From NCBI GenBank assembly GCA_051747745.1, contig JBNJGL010000004.1:1-64000 (forward strand): a stretch of 64,000 nt of DNA, read 5' to 3'. The stretch comes from QPJE01 sp051747745 (GTDB lineage: Bacteria; Bacillota; Halanaerobiia; Halanaerobiales; Halanaerobiaceae). Positions 8,538 to 17,327 of the stretch are shown piece after piece. How positions within the stretch are numbered: the stretch's first letter is position 1; each line of letters begins with the position of its first letter. Below the pieces are notes generated by a model. That model searched no databases, had not been told where the DNA came from, and worked only from the letters and a program-made list of their open reading frames with translations. The position numbers and the translations under genes are program-made.

Positions 8538-9896
8538 TTACTGCACCTCCGGTAATATTATCTCTGCTTCAGTACCCTGATTTAATTTGCTGTTAATACT
8601 GATGGTTCCTCCATGACTTTCTATAACTTCTTTAACAAAATGAAGTCCCAGACCTGTATTTTCTATACCGGTTGTATAACCTATCTTCCAGATGTTATCT
8701 ATTTTATCTTCCGGTATACCTTTACCATTATCTTTGATAGATATATAGATCTTGCTATTTGTTTTTTTAGCATTAATATTTATTCTACCATCTTCGAAGT
8801 CAATTGCCTTCAGAGAATTATCTATCAAATTTATTACAGCGCGTGACAGTCTAACTTTATTTGCTTCAATAATTATGTTTTTATCATAATTAAAAAACAC
8901 ATGGTCATCAATTTCCTCCAGTGCAAGCTGAATTTTAAGAAAATCAAATAGCTCATCTATAGTGATTTTTCTCTTTTTTTCTTCATATAGAATTTCAGAT
9001 ATCATCTGTGACATTTTTTCTGCTGAACTATTAATTTTTTCTGTATATTCATGTATTTTTTCGTTTTTTATTTTTATATCAATTACACCACTAAGACCCT
9101 GTATTGTTACCAGAGGTGTTTTTAAATCGTGGACCAGATGTTTTATTTCACTGAAATATCGTGATTTTACAGCTTCCAGTTCAAGCTCTCTTATTTTTTC
9201 TTCTTTTTTACGGCTTTCTTCAATAAGATTAAGATTGTTATAATAATCAATTACAACTCTCGTCAATATTAAAGCATTGATCATAATTATTATGGAAAAT
9301 GTAAATCCAAAAAAGTTCATAATATATTCTGCGCCAATAAATTCTGTTACTTCTCTGATAGAAATAATAATTTCGCCTCTGCCAAAACCATAATTAGATA
9401 AAAAAGGTATAATATCCAGCCAGTCAATACTGAAGAGAAATAGAGAAATGATAATTGTTTTGATAAAAATATGGTGAATCTGTTTGGTCAGATAGTGGAG
9501 TATAAATATAATTATAATTGTCAAATATGATGGGCCTGCAAAAACAAAGGCTATATCGTAAATCCAGCTGATAAGGTTATATATTATAGGGATTATAATA
9601 AGGGTAATAAGAAATGTAAAATTTCTAAAAGGGCTAAAATTTTCAAGGCTTTCTGCCAGAATAAATGCACCAAGATAGATTGGAAGGTGCCTCAGTGTAT
9701 TTAGCATTACAAGTTTTGCCGATACAAGTAGTAAAAGACCACTGTCCTGAGCAGATATACTTTCATAGAGCTGCTGTATTAATCTGTACTGAGGTTCTTT
9801 TGTAAATGACGGAAGAATAACGGCCAAGAAAATGATAACAAGAGATATAAAAAACTTACTTTTATCTATTTTTTTAAAATTGAAGCCTACGGCCAT
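8538..9896 (-). CDS. Membrane sensor histidine kinase
   Basis: The 452-residue protein has six to seven N-terminal transmembrane segments (to about residue 215) and a short coiled coil. The dimerisation/phosphorylation helix contains HDLKTP with His256. An HATPase domain follows, with N-box NLIDNSLKA, G1 DNGKGIP and G2 GLGLHFVKE. No large extracellular domain is present, so it probably senses within the membrane or through a partner. Its start overlaps the stop of the DUF6305-hydrolase gene by 10 bp, which ties it to the PGA operon. It pairs with the response regulator 1 bp downstream. Confidence 0.88.
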   Translation of the reverse strand: MAVGFNFKKIDKSKFFISLVIIFLAVILPSFTKEPQYRLIQQLYESISAQDSGLLLLVSAKLVMLNTLRHLPIYLGAFILAESLENFSPFRNFTFLITLIIIPIIYNLISWIYDIAFVFAGPSYLTIIIIFILHYLTKQIHHIFIKTIIISLFLFSIDWLDIIPFLSNYGFGRGEIIISIREVTEFIGAEYIMNFFGFTFSIIIMINALILTRVVIDYYNNLNLIEESRKKEEKIRELELEAVKSRYFSEIKHLVHDLKTPLVTIQGLSGVIDIKIKNEKIHEYTEKINSSAEKMSQMISEILYEEKKRKITIDELFDFLKIQLALEEIDDHVFFNYDKNIIIEANKVRLSRAVINLIDNSLKAIDFEDGRININAKKTNSKIYISIKDNGKGIPEDKIDNIWKIGYTTGIENTGLGLHFVKEVIESHGGTISINSKLNQGTEAEIILPEVQ

Positions 9897-11095
9897 CTCA
9901 GTTCAACTCCACTAATTTCTAGTAAAGCAGTAATAACTTTCAGCTGATAATCAACTCTTTTTGCTTCTGAAAGTTTTACACAGGTTTCTAATGTGAAAGC
10001 AGGGATGTTTAAATGTTCACCTGCAGCCCAGGCCAGACTTCCCTTGACTGGAGGGCTTATTAACACAAATTTTTCCTTTTTATTTTTTATATCAGAATTA
10101 ACAGTTTCCACAGCTGCTGCTCCCTGCCAGATAGAATCTTCGTCCGCACAGGCTATCAGTGATTGACCTAAATATTTTTTGTCAATAAAATTGAATTCCT
10201 GTGATTCATGCAGATCTATCAGAAGATCAGGTGAAAAACTTTCAATAAGATTAAATAATTCAGCAGCTCTGTTTTCTGCATATGAACCATTTAATTCTCC
10301 GGGGAAAGAACGATTTAACAGTTCATTTTCTGGATAATTTCTCATTCCAGCAGATATAGCTTCAGGGTTTGCTCTGGGAATTATAATTATTCGTCCCCCG
10401 TCAACAAGAGGTTCCATCATTTTAACAGCAGCCAGCTGAGAGGCAGTTTCATCACCATGAGTTCCAGCATTTATAATAATTGTTTTTTCTGTTTGTTCTC
10501 CGTTGATGTAGTATTCTACAGCCTGTGACTGAGTTTTGAAAAGATTGCTTAGTATAGGTTTTATTTGCGAAAGATTTTCTGTTATTGATAGTGGTATATT
10601 ATATTTTTCTGCTGCCACAGAAAAATATCTATCAAAATTGCTGTCTTTAGAAATAATCATATAATCTGCATATGGAGCCACAATATTTAGAAGTTTATCT
10701 GATCTATCCTCTCTGCGTCCTGTTCCGCCAAGATGGGTAAGGACAATGAATGTGCCATCTTTTACAGCTTTTTCTATTATTTTTTTTGTCCTAATAAATT
10801 CATGTTCATAATCAATCCCTGCAGCTCCAACTCCTTTGCAGCTGTGTCCTACTGCTATTATCAGTGTAGAATATCCTTTCATATCTTCAGGCTGCAGAAA
10901 AGGACGATATTTAAAGTCAATATTCTGTTTTTCGAGCACAACTTTTATCATTAGACCATCCGGATTCTGTCCCGGACATGTAATTACCACCGGCTGTGCT
11001 GGATGAATTTTTAGATTTTCTGCCAGTATAAATTGTGAAGAAAAAGAAAAGATTATTATAAAGACTAAAAAGGATATAAAAAACCTGTCTTTCAT
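9887..11095 (-). CDS. Exported DUF6305 domain fused to succinylglutamate desuccinylase/aspartoacylase-like hydrolase
   Basis: This is a 402-residue, two-domain exported protein. A signal sequence (about 1-25) precedes a DUF6305-like domain (about 33-185) with ITCPGQNPDGLMIK, VGHSCKGVGAAG and GGTGRREDRSDK. All three correspond to blocks in the stand-alone protein at 7094-7657. Residues 190-395 are an AstE/AspA-type zinc hydrolase: NAGTHGDET gives His213 and Glu216, DLLIDLHES gives His296, and FTLETC gives the likely catalytic Glu370. AAGGAGG precedes ATG 11095, 3 bp after pgsW. It probably acts outside the cell on an acylated or gamma-linked amino acid. PGA or its fragments are the contextual candidates. 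Confidence 0.75.
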   Translation of the reverse strand: MKDRFFISFLVFIIIFSFSSQFILAENLKIHPAQPVVITCPGQNPDGLMIKVVLEKQNIDFKYRPFLQPEDMKGYSTLIIAVGHSCKGVGAAGIDYEHEFIRTKKIIEKAVKDGTFIVLTHLGGTGRREDRSDKLLNIVAPYADYMIISKDSNFDRYFSVAAEKYNIPLSITENLSQIKPILSNLFKTQSQAVEYYINGEQTEKTIIINAGTHGDETASQLAAVKMMEPLVDGGRIIIIPRANPEAISAGMRNYPENELLNRSFPGELNGSYAENRAAELFNLIESFSPDLLIDLHESQEFNFIDKKYLGQSLIACADEDSIWQGAAAVETVNSDIKNKKEKFVLISPPVKGSLAWAAGEHLNIPAFTLETCVKLSEAKRVDYQLKVITALLEISGVELRWP

Positions 11096-11098
11096 TAT

Positions 11099-12202
11099 TT
11101 AACCTCCTTGTTTTTTTCCTGCAGATAATTTAGAGAAAATAAACGGCAGTGTTATCAGGAGAAGAAAAAATTTGATTAATTTTTTGTTATGTCTAATAGT
11201 ATAATATACTTCTGCTTTACCGGCTTCAGGAAGAGGAACAGGGTCTACCTGTATTCCACTTTTTCGAGCGAGATTTTCAATATTCAAAAGATGTATAACA
11301 GGAACATTCTGTGATAAATAAAAAGAGATAAGTCCATTTTCGGTATATTCTGAATTCAAATGCCCGGGAATAGTTAAACCATTACTAAATTTAACTGATG
11401 AAGATGTGCTGCCAAAATTTGCAGAAGCACCTCCTATGTTTACAAAACATTTAATTTTATCATTTTGTTCAAAATCAGAAAAAATATTAATTCTATGTTC
11501 AATACTTTTTTTTAGAGTATTTTCATAAATTAACGGTATATTATTAAATCTGTTAGCAATTTCAAAAAAAGCATTTTTGTTATCTATAAAAAATAAGTTA
11601 TCTGCTCTGTCATTATCGCCACCAAAGGATAGAGCAGTTATTTCTGTACTTAAAATATTATTTTTCTGCAGATGCTGAAGCATATCAACAAAGGTGAAAT
11701 CTTTTATATTTGCACCATACATGGAAGCTCCAATAGAATATATTAATGATACATCCAGGTTCATTACTTCTGCAGCAGAGAGTACTGCCAGAATAAGACC
11801 AGGAAAAGAACCGCTGGCTCCAACAGCAATTTTATCTCCCTTTTTTAAATTTAACTGGGAAAAATATCTTACAATAAGGGCAGCAAAATCAGGATTTGCT
11901 GCAGTTCTTTTAGCTTTCAGATCCCCCAATGTAGTTGTGATTTCTGTATATTCTTTGCCGATTAATGCTGTTTTATTGGGGTCAAGTGATCTATCAATTT
12001 GATATCCCATATCAATTTTTGCCTGATAAACTATTTTTTCTGCATTTCTCATTTTTCTGGCTGCTTTAATCTGCTGTTTAAATACCGGATGTTCTGTTCT
12101 GGATTCACTAAAAGATAATATAAATAAAGAAGAAACGGCGATTAGAGAAGAAATAATTATTATTTTTAAATTTATTTTCCCTTTTACCCAGTTTGTAAAC
12201 AT
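11099..12202 (-). CDS. pgsW: Poly-gamma-glutamate system protein (PgsW-like)
   Basis: The 367-residue protein has an N-terminal membrane anchor (IIIISSLIAVSSLFILSF), an extracytoplasmic domain with VGASGSFPGLILAV and IPGHLNSEYTENGLI, and a second hydrophobic segment near the C-terminus. It matches the poly-gamma-glutamate system protein family that accompanies pgsB/pgsC in some non-Bacillus genomes. ATG 12202 is chosen because AAAGGAGCTG lies just upstream; the longer start at 12223 overlaps pgsC and lacks a clear site. No CapA/PgsA homologue is in the locus, so this protein may fill that export or retention role, which is inference. Confidence 0.75.
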   Translation of the reverse strand: MFTNWVKGKINLKIIIISSLIAVSSLFILSFSESRTEHPVFKQQIKAARKMRNAEKIVYQAKIDMGYQIDRSLDPNKTALIGKEYTEITTTLGDLKAKRTAANPDFAALIVRYFSQLNLKKGDKIAVGASGSFPGLILAVLSAAEVMNLDVSLIYSIGASMYGANIKDFTFVDMLQHLQKNNILSTEITALSFGGDNDRADNLFFIDNKNAFFEIANRFNNIPLIYENTLKKSIEHRINIFSDFEQNDKIKCFVNIGGASANFGSTSSSVKFSNGLTIPGHLNSEYTENGLISFYLSQNVPVIHLLNIENLARKSGIQVDPVPLPEAGKAEVYYTIRHNKKLIKFFLLLITLPFIFSKLSAGKKQGG

Positions 12203-12215
12203 TGTTACAGCTCCT

Positions 12216-12644
12216 TTAAACAAATAAAAGCATTAATAGTCTAACAAAAATCGAAACCACAGCCAGAGATGACAGGGTTGCAGTAATTCCCTGTCTCAGC
12301 ATATCATTTGCAAGAAGGCCGGGAATTATATAACCGATAACTCGTAAATCTTCAGTAATCGGAAAATATTCGATAAAAAGAGATCGATAAAACCAGCCAA
12401 TAAGATAACCTATAATCACACAGGCAGTAAATCTTCTCCTACTGTACATTATAACATAATTTGATAAAAGTTTCACAATATAGTAGGTTAATAAAGATGT
12501 CAGTACAGTAGCTAAAATTCTGTATGGAGCCTGCCAGAAAAAAGCAAGATATCCGGGAACAATTATACCCCCTGTGTAAAAGCCGGTTATTTCTGTAAAG
12601 ATAAAACTCAGTAAAATTCCTATTCCTACTGATTCTATTATCAT
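12216..12644 (-). CDS. pgsC: Poly-gamma-glutamate synthesis protein PgsC/CapC
   Basis: This 142-residue, very hydrophobic protein has the usual CapC length and about five membrane helices. It begins IGILLSFIFTEITGFYTGGIIVPGYLA, shown here as two blocks: GILLSFIFTEITG and YTGGIIVPGYLA, the family's most conserved region. It forms the membrane part of the PGA synthetase with PgsB. The ATG overlaps the pgsB stop by 4 bp (ATGA), indicating translational coupling. Assignment is secure from length, topology and position. Confidence 0.9.
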   Translation of the reverse strand: MIIESVGIGILLSFIFTEITGFYTGGIIVPGYLAFFWQAPYRILATVLTSLLTYYIVKLLSNYVIMYSRRRFTACVIIGYLIGWFYRSLFIEYFPITEDLRVIGYIIPGLLANDMLRQGITATLSSLAVVSIFVRLLMLLFV

Positions 12645-13840
12645 TTTAGTTCAACTCCATATTCGTCAAAAAAAGCAGAGATTATTTCTGCATCACCATG
12701 TATGTTTCCACAGCAGAATATTATTAAATCTTTATCTTTCTTTATTTTATTAAAAAAAGCAGAAAGATGTCTGTATGTATAAAATGGATTAAAAAGATGT
12801 AGTTTGAAAATAGGTTTTTTTTGTTTTACTCTTTTTTTTAATAGTATTTTCTGGCGGAATTTTAATGCTCCACTCAAAATATATCCATCAAATCTATCTT
12901 TGACAGTCAGAAAGTCAGCAAATTCTTTAAGACGGAATGCTCTATCACTTCGGTGGCTGATTAGCGCAAAAACTTGTGGATTATCTACAGGAAAATCGTT
13001 TATTTTTTCAGCAGTACGATTCCATATTATCTCTGTCGAATCCCTGTCATTGGCAGCAAAAGCTTTAACAAAAACTATATTTCTATTTTTTCCCTTTAGC
13101 CAATAATATTTCAAACTCCCTGGATCTTCAGATACATTGTACATTCCATTTAATGCAGTCTGTCTGTCTATTCCAAAATTTTGTGCGATTTTGAGAGCAC
13201 AGGCAGCATTGTCTGCAAAAATGTGGCTATCAAAATTTTTGAGTTCTGTTTCTGAAAAACTAATATTTTTTGTTGATTCGAATTGATTATTTCTCATTTC
13301 TGATTTTTCTTTTATTAAACGGTCTAATTCATGTTCTGAAGAAATTACTTTAGAGTTAGAAGGCATGCTTAAACATATAGTATCTGCAATCTCTGATAAA
13401 TTACTGCCCATTTTATCCAGATGATCATTTCTAATATTAGTAATTACCATATAATCTGCGTTCAAAAAGAAATTTTCGCTGCTCCACTGAATTTCAGGGG
13501 AGATAGCCATACACTCTACCACAAGTATATCTACCTTTTCTTTTACTGCTAATTGGACAACCTTTTTTTGTTCAGATATGCTCGGCGGACCATGTCTTAC
13601 TATTTCTTTTTCACTTCCATCAGGAAAAATAATTCTGGCAGCAGAACCGGTAGTTTTAGCCAGAACTCTAAATCCACCTTCTCTTAAAGCTGCTGCAATT
13701 AATCTTGTAGTTGATGATTTACCTCTGATTCCATTAACATGTATTATTGATGGAATTTTCTCTAAATTTTTATTATGATTTATTCTTTCAAAAAAACCAG
13801 TTATTATCAGGATTACTAAAATAAGTGCAATAAATTTCAT
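12641..13840 (-). CDS. pgsB: Poly-gamma-glutamate synthase PgsB/CapB (amide ligase)
   Basis: The 399-residue protein has an N-terminal membrane segment (residues 3-17) followed by the Mur-ligase-like ATP site HVNGIRGKSSTTR. It continues with the CapB hallmarks TTGSAARIIFPDG, VECMAISPEIQW and TNIRNDHLDKMG. It activates the carboxylate of glutamate with ATP and extends the gamma-linked chain at the cytoplasmic face, working with PgsC. It is first in the minus-strand operon, with a promoter candidate at 13876-13904. Length agrees with CapB/PgsB (about 390-460). Confidence 0.92.
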   Translation of the reverse strand: MKFIALILVILIITGFFERINHNKNLEKIPSIIHVNGIRGKSSTTRLIAAALREGGFRVLAKTTGSAARIIFPDGSEKEIVRHGPPSISEQKKVVQLAVKEKVDILVVECMAISPEIQWSSENFFLNADYMVITNIRNDHLDKMGSNLSEIADTICLSMPSNSKVISSEHELDRLIKEKSEMRNNQFESTKNISFSETELKNFDSHIFADNAACALKIAQNFGIDRQTALNGMYNVSEDPGSLKYYWLKGKNRNIVFVKAFAANDRDSTEIIWNRTAEKINDFPVDNPQVFALISHRSDRAFRLKEFADFLTVKDRFDGYILSGALKFRQKILLKKRVKQKKPIFKLHLFNPFYTYRHLSAFFNKIKKDKDLIIFCCGNIHGDAEIISAFFDEYGVELK

Positions 13841-13875
13841 AAATATTTACCTTTCTAAGTATATATTTCACTTTC

Positions 13876-13904
13876 AGTTTACTATAAAGGAATCAATATA
13901 TCAA
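13876..13904 (-). promoter_or_regulatory. Candidate sigma-A promoter of the pgs operon
   Basis: On the minus strand TTGATA (complement of 13899-13904) and TAAACT (complement of 13876-13881) are separated by exactly 17 bp. The predicted start falls about 30 nt upstream of pgsB. The -35 box matches at 5 of 6 positions and the -10 box at 4 of 6. Confidence 0.5.
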
Positions 13905-14133
13905 TTAATTTTCCGGATTTGACTTATTTTGAATCCTGTTTTAGTGTGTTACGATAGGTTTTTTTACTGCTTTATTAATAAGTTTATTTACAAAAAAATA
14001 ATGATTTAAAACTTCTTAAAAGGAATCAGTCATAAATGCTAGAAGTATATAGATAGCTTTATATATAAAATAATATTTTAGTTATTATTAACTTTGATTT
14101 TTAAATAAATTTAGTAGTTATTGAGGTGGTTGT

Positions 14134-14462
14134 ATGCTAAAAAATATAGTTTTTGATCTGGGAAAAGTACTCATTGAATTTAATCCAGAAAAATATTTAA
14201 TTGATTTAGGATATAATGGAAAAAAAGCAAAAAGAATTATTAAAGCTATTTTTAATAGTCGTGAGTGGATTGAGCTGGATAGAGGGACTATTGATGAAAA
14301 AGAAGCTGCTGATAAAATGATAGAATATGATCCTGATTTGGCAGATGAAATAAAAGATGTTATGACCAGATGGTATAACATCTTAAGTGTTAGAGAAGAG
14401 ACACTGGAAATTTTAAAAATGATTGATAAAAACAGATTTAATTTATTTGTTTTATCTAATTT
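14134..14462 (+). CDS. HAD-family hydrolase, N-terminal part (cut by assembly gap)
   Basis: The 109 codons before the gap begin with VFDLGKVLIEFNPEKYL, motif I of HAD subfamily IA enzymes of the YihX type, with the nucleophile Asp in FDLG. A helical cap follows, and the sequence reaches LFVLSN, motif II, at the gap edge. It is probably a sugar-phosphate or nucleotide phosphatase of about 200 residues, of which the C-terminal half is lost in the N run. GAGGTGG precedes ATG 14134. Substrate unknown. Confidence 0.75.
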
Positions 14463-14562
14463 NNNNNNNNNNNNNNNNNNNNNNNNNNNNNNNNNNNNNN
14501 NNNNNNNNNNNNNNNNNNNNNNNNNNNNNNNNNNNNNNNNNNNNNNNNNNNNNNNNNNNNNN
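14463..14562. other. Assembly gap (100 N)
   Basis: Exactly 100 N bases, the conventional placeholder for a scaffold gap of unknown length. The sequences on the two sides belong to unrelated protein families, so real DNA is missing here. Confidence 0.97.
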
Positions 14563-15189
14563 GGGACGCTAAATCTACTTGAGATGGCCAAAGAATTTGC
14601 TGTTGAAAAATTTATTTATGCATCTTCTGCTGCAGTATATGGAGAGCCTGATTATCTTCCAGTAGATGAATCACACCCGGTAAATCCTGATTCTCCATAT
14701 GGAATTTCCAAACATACTCCAGAACACTACATAATAAATTACAGCAGATTTAATAATCTTCAGTATAGTATATTAAGATATGCAAATGTATATGGGCCAA
14801 GACAGGATGCCTCTGGTGAAGGTGGAGTAATTGCTATTTTTGCTGACAGAATGGCACAAAATAAGAAACCTATTATTTATGGAGATGGAGAACAGACACG
14901 AGATTTTATTTATGTCGGGGATATTGCCAGAGCAAATCTGTCAGCCTTAAATTCGGACTGCAGCGGAATATTTAATATAAGTACAGAAAAGGAGATTTCG
15001 ATTAATAGTGTTGCCGCTGTGTTTAATAAGTTATTGAATAAAAATTTAGAACCTGAATACAGACCAGAGCGTCCGGGAGATATTTATAAAAGTTATTTAA
15101 GTAATAAAAAAGCACGCAAAAAATTAAACTGGAATGTAAAAAGATCTTTTACAGAAGGAATAGAGAAAACTCTGAGTTTTAATCTTTAA
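14563..15189 (+). CDS. NAD-dependent epimerase/dehydratase (GalE-like), C-terminal part (cut by gap)
   Basis: The 208 codons after the gap start inside an extended short-chain dehydrogenase fold. GTLNLLEMAKE and FIYASSAAVYG (catalytic Ser region) come first, then SPYGISK with the Tyr-x3-Lys catalytic pair, RYANVYGPRQ, YGDGEQTRDFIYVGDIARA and RPGDI. This is typical of UDP-glucose 4-epimerase-like enzymes of about 310 residues. The NAD-binding GxxGxxG end lies in the missing DNA. It would interconvert UDP-sugars for polysaccharide synthesis; the exact substrate cannot be read. The reading frame that seems to join it to the HAD gene is an artefact. Confidence 0.85.
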   Translation, partial: GTLNLLEMAKEFAVEKFIYASSAAVYGEPDYLPVDESHPVNPDSPYGISKHTPEHYIINYSRFNNLQYSILRYANVYGPRQDASGEGGVIAIFADRMAQNKKPIIYGDGEQTRDFIYVGDIARANLSALNSDCSGIFNISTEKEISINSVAAVFNKLLNKNLEPEYRPERPGDIYKSYLSNKKARKKLNWNVKRSFTEGIEKTLSFNL

Positions 15190-15275
15190 AAAAGCTGTGT
15201 TAAAATAAAAGTGGACTGGGAAATTAATTTAATATTTGATTTCAAAAACTGATCATAAATACAAGTGAAGAATGG

Positions 15276-16628
15276 ATGGTTATTATGCTAAACACAGAAC
15301 AATTCAGTGAGTATTATAATCTATTTATCGACTGGATTTATAATAATTTATTTGTATTTTCCAACTTAATCGAATTAATAACCTTAGTTTTGCTTAGTAT
15401 TGCTGCCTATTTTTTAAGCAAAATTTTGCGTAAATATCTGGAACCATTAATTAATAAAATAAAATCTCTTAGCAGAGTTAAAATAAAATGGATTTTTAAT
15501 AAACTATCATATCCATTTACCTTAATGCTTGTCATTGGATTTTATTATATTATCACATTAGTTTTTGTTTTACCAAATCTGCTGATAAGTATTGCCGGCA
15601 ATCTTATTACAGCCTGGGTTATCATTAGATTTATTTCTATATTTTTACCCAGGAAAAATCAGTTTAAAATATTATCGGTTTTAATCTGGGCGGTAGCTGC
15701 ACTGAAAATATTAAATATTTATGAGCAAACGATTGTATTTCTGGACAGTCTTTCATTCAGCAGTGGTAATTTGAGAATTTCATTACTGCTTATTCTTAAA
15801 GGTATAATTATATTCACTATACTTTTTTGGGCAGCGGGTAAAATAAGCAAAATTGTGACAATGAGGGTTGATAAAACCGATGGTTTAACACCTTCTGTAA
15901 AAGTTCTATTAAATAAGATTGCTAAATTTTTAATTTTTACAGCGGCAGTTTTATTTACCTTGAGCAGCATTGGTATTGATTTGAGTGCATTTGCATTTTT
16001 AGGTGGTGCAATAGGTGTTGGGCTTGGTTTTGGTCTTCAGAAAATAGTTTCTAATTTTATCAGTGGTATAATTATACTGCTGGATAAATCTATTAAACCT
16101 GGTGATGTTGTAGAAATAAGTGATGTATATGGCTGGGTAAAAAAGCTTGATACAAGATTTGTTTCTATAGTAACAAGAGCAGGTAAAGAATACTTAATTC
16201 CAAATGAAGATTTTATAACAAAAGAGGTTATTAACTGGTCTTATAGTGATGAGTTAGTACGAGTAGATGCTCCTGTTGGTGTTTCATATAATAGTGATCT
16301 CCGACTTGTAGAAAAATTAATGCTTGAAGCTGCTCAGGATAAAGATAGAATCCTTAATAGTCCTGAACCTGTGTGTTTATTAAAAGATTTTGGAGATAGT
16401 TCGGTTAATTTTGAAATAAGGTTCTGGATAAATGATCCCAGAAACGGTATTCAAAATATACGAAGTGAGATTCTCTTTACCATCTGGGATAAATTTAAAG
16501 AAAATAATATAGAAATACCATTTCCACAGAGAGATTATCATTTAAAATCTATACCAGAAGATTTTTTTGAAAAGATTTCTTCTAAAAGTGTAAGTGAGGT
16601 ATCTTCAAATGAGGAGGCAGAAAAATGA
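15276..16628 (+). CDS. MscS-family mechanosensitive ion channel
   Basis: The 450-residue protein has about five N-terminal transmembrane helices. The MscS pore signature AFAFLGGAIGVGLGFGLQKIVSNFISGI (given as AFLGGAIGVGLGFGLQ plus KIVSNFISG) comes next, then the beta domain beginning LDKSIKPGDVVEI and the C-terminal cage domain. Such channels release solutes on hypo-osmotic shock, which suits a halophile accumulating glutamate. The start could be ATG 15276 or ATG 15285; neither has a strong ribosome site. Its stop overlaps the next gene by 4 bp. Confidence 0.9.
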   Translation: MVIMLNTEQFSEYYNLFIDWIYNNLFVFSNLIELITLVLLSIAAYFLSKILRKYLEPLINKIKSLSRVKIKWIFNKLSYPFTLMLVIGFYYIITLVFVLPNLLISIAGNLITAWVIIRFISIFLPRKNQFKILSVLIWAVAALKILNIYEQTIVFLDSLSFSSGNLRISLLLILKGIIIFTILFWAAGKISKIVTMRVDKTDGLTPSVKVLLNKIAKFLIFTAAVLFTLSSIGIDLSAFAFLGGAIGVGLGFGLQKIVSNFISGIIILLDKSIKPGDVVEISDVYGWVKKLDTRFVSIVTRAGKEYLIPNEDFITKEVINWSYSDELVRVDAPVGVSYNSDLRLVEKLMLEAAQDKDRILNSPEPVCLLKDFGDSSVNFEIRFWINDPRNGIQNIRSEILFTIWDKFKENNIEIPFPQRDYHLKSIPEDFFEKISSKSVSEVSSNEEAEK

Positions 16629-17170
16629 AAAGAGTAATTATTCCGCTGGCAGAAGGTTTTGAAGAAATCGAAGCTGTTACAAGTATCGATATTTTAAGGA
16701 GAGCTGGAATTGAAGTTATTACTGCTGGTTTGGATACAGATACTGTTATTGGTGCTCATAACCTAGAAATAACCACAGATAGTAAATTAAAAGATGTACT
16801 CGATTATAATTTTGATGCTGTGGTTCTTCCAGGAGGTATGCCTGGTGCAGCTAATCTGAAAGAAAGCTCTGAGCTGTTGAAATTGATTAAAAACATTGAT
16901 GCCCAAAAAGGTCTGGTTGCAGCTATCTGTGCGGCACCTATAGTACTTGAAGCTGCAGGAGTGCTGGACGGCAGAGATGCCACAAGTTATCCAGGTTATG
17001 ATTCGGAAATGAAATCTGCTAATTACAGTGAAGAAAGAGTCGTTGTGGATAGAAATTTAATTACTGCCAGAGGACCGGGTGTTGCAGTTGAATTTGCCCT
17101 TGAGGTAGTTAAATACTTAGTGGGTGAAGGTGAAACTTCTAGTCTTAAGAAAGCAATGCTTATTGAGTGA
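16625..17170 (+). CDS. DJ-1/PfpI family protein (YajL/DJ-1 type)
   Basis: This 181-residue DJ-1 superfamily protein has the conserved Glu near residue 16 (EGFEEIEA), the nucleophile-elbow motif AAICAAPIVLE with the reactive Cys near residue 100, and TSYPGYDSE and ITARGPGVAVEFAL. DJ-1 family members act as glyoxalase III/protein-repair or redox-stress proteins; which applies here cannot be told. It is translationally coupled to the MscS gene (ATGA overlap, GAGGAGGCAG ribosome site), an unusual pairing that suggests co-expression under stress. Confidence 0.9.
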   Translation: MKRVIIPLAEGFEEIEAVTSIDILRRAGIEVITAGLDTDTVIGAHNLEITTDSKLKDVLDYNFDAVVLPGGMPGAANLKESSELLKLIKNIDAQKGLVAAICAAPIVLEAAGVLDGRDATSYPGYDSEMKSANYSEERVVVDRNLITARGPGVAVEFALEVVKYLVGEGETSSLKKAMLIE

Positions 17171-17192
17171 GCTTAAAAGCTCACTTTTTTTT
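17167..17192 (+). terminator. Terminator after the mscS-DJ-1 operon
   Basis: GTGAGCTT/AAGCTCAC forms an 8-bp stem with a 2-nt core and is followed by eight T. The stem overlaps the DJ-1 stop codon. Confidence 0.9.
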
Positions 17193-17282
17193 CTTGAAAA
17201 GTAAAATTTAATAATATATAGTATTATTTAATATTAGTACATATAGAGGTGTGAGTATTGGAGAAGAGAGAAGATAATTATA

Positions 17283-17308
17283 AAGGGCCAGCAAAGAAGC
17301 TGGCCCTT
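17283..17308 (-). terminator. Terminator after glgP
   Basis: A perfect 10-bp stem AAGGGCCAGC/GCTGGCCCTT with a 6-nt loop lies 20 nt beyond the glgP stop. On the minus strand the last stem bases run into CTTTATAATT. Confidence 0.75.
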
Positions 17309-17327
17309 ATAATTAATATTTCACTTA

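Noticed and set aside
14134..15189. Apparent continuous 351-residue frame across the N run
   Set aside because: The frame continuity depends on 100 placeholder bases; the two sides belong to different families (HAD hydrolase and epimerase).
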